DNA of 64,000 bases from Cohnella mopanensis (GTDB taxonomy: Bacteria > Bacillota > Bacilli > Paenibacillales > Paenibacillaceae), in assembly GCF_022352055.1 (NCBI RefSeq), contig NZ_JAKRWM010000010.1, positions 186,001 to 250,000 on the forward strand, given 5' to 3'. A program made the translations under genes and the position numbers. Of this stretch, positions 61,877-64,000 are shown piece by piece (position 1 is the first letter of the stretch; each line of letters begins with the position of its first letter). The notes below the pieces were generated by a model. That model was not told the DNA's origin. It saw only the letters and a list, made by a program, of their open reading frames with translations, and did no database searches.

Positions 61877-62372
61877 GCCATGCTCCTATTCCGAATATCC
61901 AGTAGATAATGCCGACGATAAAAGCAGCCACGACGCCGAATACGATGACGGATCCGGCCAGCTTGAACATATTCGCTCCGACGCCGAGCACCAAACCTTC
62001 GCTGCGATGTTCGATCGCCGCGGAACACATGGAGTTCGCGAATCCGGTCACCGGAACGGCGCTCCCGGCGCCCGCCCATTGCGCGATTTTGTCATAGATA
62101 CCGAGGCACGTCAAAATAACCGACAACAGGATCATGACAGCCACCGTTGGATTACCGGCATCCTTAGACGACATGTGGAATACGGTAATAAAAAACTGCG
62201 TGACCCCTTGACCGATGGCACAAATAACCCCTCCTACCAAAAATGCCCTCAGGCAATTCGTCCATATGGACCGGGAAGGTTCCCTTGCTTTGGCGAATGC
62301 TTGGTACTCTTTGGACGACATGGATACCGGCTTGTAAGACTTTGTTCCACTCCCGGTACTTTTTGCGGCCAT
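61860..62372 (-). CDS. spoVAC: Stage V sporulation protein AC
   Basis: 170 residues from ATG 62372 (GGAGGTGG upstream); a longer open frame extends to 62540 without support. Several membrane helices (FLVGGVICAIGQGVTQFFI, AVMILLSVILTCLGIYD) and the AGAGSAVPVTGFANS loop. SpoVAC behaves as a mechanosensitive channel for dipicolinic acid during germination. First gene of a spoVAC-spoVAD-spoVAE operon, divergent from sigK. Confidence 0.95.
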   Translation of the reverse strand: MAAKSTGSGTKSYKPVSMSSKEYQAFAKAREPSRSIWTNCLRAFLVGGVICAIGQGVTQFFITVFHMSSKDAGNPTVAVMILLSVILTCLGIYDKIAQWAGAGSAVPVTGFANSMCSAAIEHRSEGLVLGVGANMFKLAGSVIVFGVVAAFIVGIIYWIFGIGAWHDTSG

Positions 62373-62495
62373 AGAAACCACCTCCATGGAAAATAACATC
62401 ATGCTCATCGCGATAATTATTCCCCATAGTGGCATCCAATCATTCGGCCAATTTACTTTAATGCTCTGGAACAGGCACGGATAGGCGTAAACCCA

Positions 62496-62503
62496 CATAC
62501 AAT
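62496..62503 (+). promoter_or_regulatory. Possible sigma-E -10 element of sigK
   Basis: CATACAAT, a match to the sigma-E -10, lies 54 bp before the sigK start, and B. subtilis sigK is sigma-E dependent. No clear -35 is seen at 13-15 bp upstream, so support is weak. Confidence 0.35.
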
Positions 62504-62557
62504 GGTAATGCTTCTTTTCCCGCAAAGCCGATCCCCACATCCGGAGGTGGCCTTCCC

Positions 62558-63259
62558 GTGCCCGGTTTTATTACATCGATAGCCCTGTTCTTGAAGCAAT
62601 TGTCCCTTCTTGTCTCCTATGTCAAGAACAACGCTTTCCCGCAGCCTCTGACCGATGATGAAGAGGCTCTACATTTGCAACGGCTTGCGGAGGGTAACCC
62701 CGTTTCCCGCAACCTGCTCATTGAGCACAACTTGCGTTTGGTCGCCCATATTGTCAAAAAATTCGACAATACCGGGGAGGACTTGGAGGATCTCATCTCC
62801 ATCGGAACGATCGGGCTCATTAAAGCGATCGAGAGCTTCCAGCCCAACAAAGGGACGAAGCTGGCTACTTTCGCCGCCCGGTGTATCGAGAACGAAATAC
62901 TTATGCATTTAAGGTCGCTTAAGAAAACACGCAAGGACGTGTCCTTGCACGACCCGATCGGAACGGATAAAGAGGGCAACGAAATTACGTTGCAGGATAT
63001 TTTGGGGACGGAACCGGATGAGGTCGTCGAGAAGGTCCAGCTCAAAATCGAGAAAAGTAAAATATACCGCAATCTCGACATTCTTGACGATCGCGAGCAA
63101 GAGGTCATACGAGGGCGGTTCGGATTGGATGGCGGCGGGGACGAGCGGACGCAGCGCGAGATTGCACGGGAACTGGGAATATCGAGATCCTACGTATCGA
63201 GGATAGAAAAGAGAGCTCTGATGAAGCTCTATCACGAGTTTTATAAGGCTAAACGGTGA
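62558..63259 (+). CDS. sigK: Pro-sigma-K, late mother-cell sporulation sigma factor
   Basis: 233 residues, GTG start with GGAGGTGG upstream. The N-terminal 20 residues are hydrophobic ([19 protein letters not shown]), the pro-sequence removed by SpoIVFB. The mature part begins [11 protein letters not shown]. Region 2 ([35 protein letters not shown]) and region 4 ([23 protein letters not shown]) are highly typical of sigma-K. The gene is continuous, with no skin-type prophage interruption. Confidence 0.97.
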   Translation: MPGFITSIALFLKQLSLLVSYVKNNAFPQPLTDDEEALHLQRLAEGNPVSRNLLIEHNLRLVAHIVKKFDNTGEDLEDLISIGTIGLIKAIESFQPNKGTKLATFAARCIENEILMHLRSLKKTRKDVSLHDPIGTDKEGNEITLQDILGTEPDEVVEKVQLKIEKSKIYRNLDILDDREQEVIRGRFGLDGGGDERTQREIARELGISRSYVSRIEKRALMKLYHEFYKAKR

Positions 63260-63271
63260 GTGGAAACACGA

Positions 63272-63301
63272 AAAAGCGCCGACGGCGTTGGTCGGCGCTT
63301 T
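63272..63301. terminator. Bidirectional terminator between sigK and the TerB-like gene
   Basis: AAAGCGCCGAC pairs with GTCGGCGCTTT with an 8-nt loop, flanked by A run and T run, serving the convergent genes. Confidence 0.9.
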
Positions 63302-63335
63302 ATTTAGGACTCTATCAAACTTTCACAGAGGTATT

Positions 63336-63782
63336 CTACAGACCGAAGTCGCCTGCAGGAAGGTTAACAGCTCTGCAAATTTCTCTGACGACGTTTTTCT
63401 CCAACTCATCGAAATCTCCATCGGCAGCACCGATCGCGCAACAAACGCTGACGACAACGCGCGCAACATCCGGTTTGTCCTTAAATTTGAGAATCGGCTT
63501 CATCGCTTCCGCTTTACCGATCAAATGGTCGAAGTCGAACTGATTCGTGAAATAATTGAATCTCTCGATCACCTTTGCCATTTCGAATACTTTGAGTTCT
63601 TCGTTGTGGTTAATGTAACCTACCATTTTTTGCTTCTCGGAGGCGTCGATCTTCCCGTCCGCCGCAGCAACAATCGCGCACCCGGCTACAACAGCGTCCA
63701 TGAAATCTTTATTTTTAAACTTCGTGACTTGGTCTTTAAGTCCTTGGCGCATTGAGGATAATCGTTGTGAAAATGTGCTCAT
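63336..63782 (-). CDS. TerB-family protein
   Basis: 148 residues, helical. Two acidic loops AAADGKIDASEKQ and GAADGDFDELEKN with the TerB metal-binding pattern. TerB domains occur in tellurite/stress-resistance and membrane-associated systems; the cell role is unclear. Good ribosome binding site (GGGAGGAAC). Divergent from the gene beginning at 63960. Confidence 0.9.
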   Translation of the reverse strand: MSTFSQRLSSMRQGLKDQVTKFKNKDFMDAVVAGCAIVAAADGKIDASEKQKMVGYINHNEELKVFEMAKVIERFNYFTNQFDFDHLIGKAEAMKPILKFKDKPDVARVVVSVCCAIGAADGDFDELEKNVVREICRAVNLPAGDFGL

Positions 63783-63887
63783 GTTTGTTCCTCCCGTTGT
63801 GTGCTTAATTATGCTAGTTACGCTAGATTTTAAATTGTACCTTATGGAGAGCCGTCGATCAAATTTCGTGCCGCAATAAAGTAAATA

Positions 63888-63916
63888 TTGTCGAAGTTGT
63901 GTCGACGTGATACTAT
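63888..63916 (+). promoter_or_regulatory. Candidate sigma-A promoter for the gene starting at 63960
   Basis: TTGTCG (63888-63893) and TACTAT (63911-63916) with a 17-bp spacer, 43 bp upstream of the start codon. Confidence 0.5.
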
Positions 63917-63959
63917 TCTAATGGTCATTAGTCCAAAAATTGGAAGGTGAAGTTATTCG

Positions 63960-64000
63960 ATGTCATTTAACGGCTATATTGGACTTCCGGAAGATTGGCT
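63960..64000 (+). CDS. Start of a gene running off the right edge
   Basis: ATG 63960 with GGAAGGTGAAG upstream; 13 codons are visible (MSFNGYIGLPEDW). Too short to identify. The divergent TerB gene makes a Ter-related partner possible, but nothing more can be said. Confidence 0.5.
   Translation, partial: MSFNGYIGLPEDW

Noticed and set aside
62558-63259. skin-type prophage interruption of sigK
   Set aside because: The gene is continuous from pro-sequence to region 4.

Overview
The window looks like a chromosome segment of a spore-forming member of the Paenibacillaceae (Paenibacillus or Cohnella type). Reasons: Gram-positive ribosome binding sites throughout, a T-box ahead of leuS, the sporulation genes spoVAC-spoVAD-spoVAE and an intact pro-sigma-K gene, and the Bacillus-type housekeeping block yqeG-yqeH-aroE-yqeI-nadD-yqeK-rsfS-yqeM. 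No rRNA, tRNA, transposase, integrase or CRISPR array was seen.

Layout. Left edge (1-7.3 kb): the 3' end of comER, a 51-bp tandem repeat array, a nuclease-fold-like hypothetical gene, leuS with its T-box leader, then a divergent TetR regulator / MMPL transporter pair. Middle (7.4-48.6 kb): a long block in which every gene but one lies on the minus strand. Read in the direction of transcription it contains (a) a Tad/Flp-like pilus cluster (48.6-37.8 kb: leader gene, CpaB/SAF protein, two degenerate MinD/CpaE-like proteins, TadA/CpaF ATPase, a double-length TadB/TadC-like membrane protein, a 30-residue membrane peptide, and six or seven pilin-like or associated small proteins); (b) a joint containing an M23 peptidase and small helical proteins; (c) a type VII secretion (T7SSb-like) core (34.9-29 kb: FHA-FtsK ATPase EssC, YukD/EsaB, three WXG100 proteins); (d) a probable effector cassette (lipase with C-terminal targeting-type helices plus lipoproteins); (e) surface proteins, including a 1999-residue protein with a glycine-rich domain like that of ALK/LTK, and an SLH lipoprotein; (f) a phospho-signalling set (Ser/Thr kinase fused to VWA, PP2C phosphatase, a membrane-anchored kinase-like protein that resembles EssB in architecture, and a CpaE-like degenerate P-loop protein); and (g) two lipoproteins, one carrying TPRs and an S41 protease domain.

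Right edge (49.4-64 kb): the conserved yqeM-to-yqeG block, a transglutaminase/DUF58/MoxR operon, the spoVA operon, sigK, a TerB-like gene and the start of one more gene.

In B. subtilis yqeM and comER are neighbours. Here they lie about 49 kb apart, with the T7SS/Tad block and leuS between them, and degenerate intergenic repeats sit near both ends. I infer that the block is an acquired or assembled accessory island. The most interesting hypothesis is that it is one composite envelope machine: a T7SS without recognisable EsaA or EssA, controlled by Thr phosphorylation read by the FHA domain of EssC, and physically or functionally coupled to a Tad-like apparatus and a giant surface protein. The gene families are recognised from motifs and the coupling is inference.
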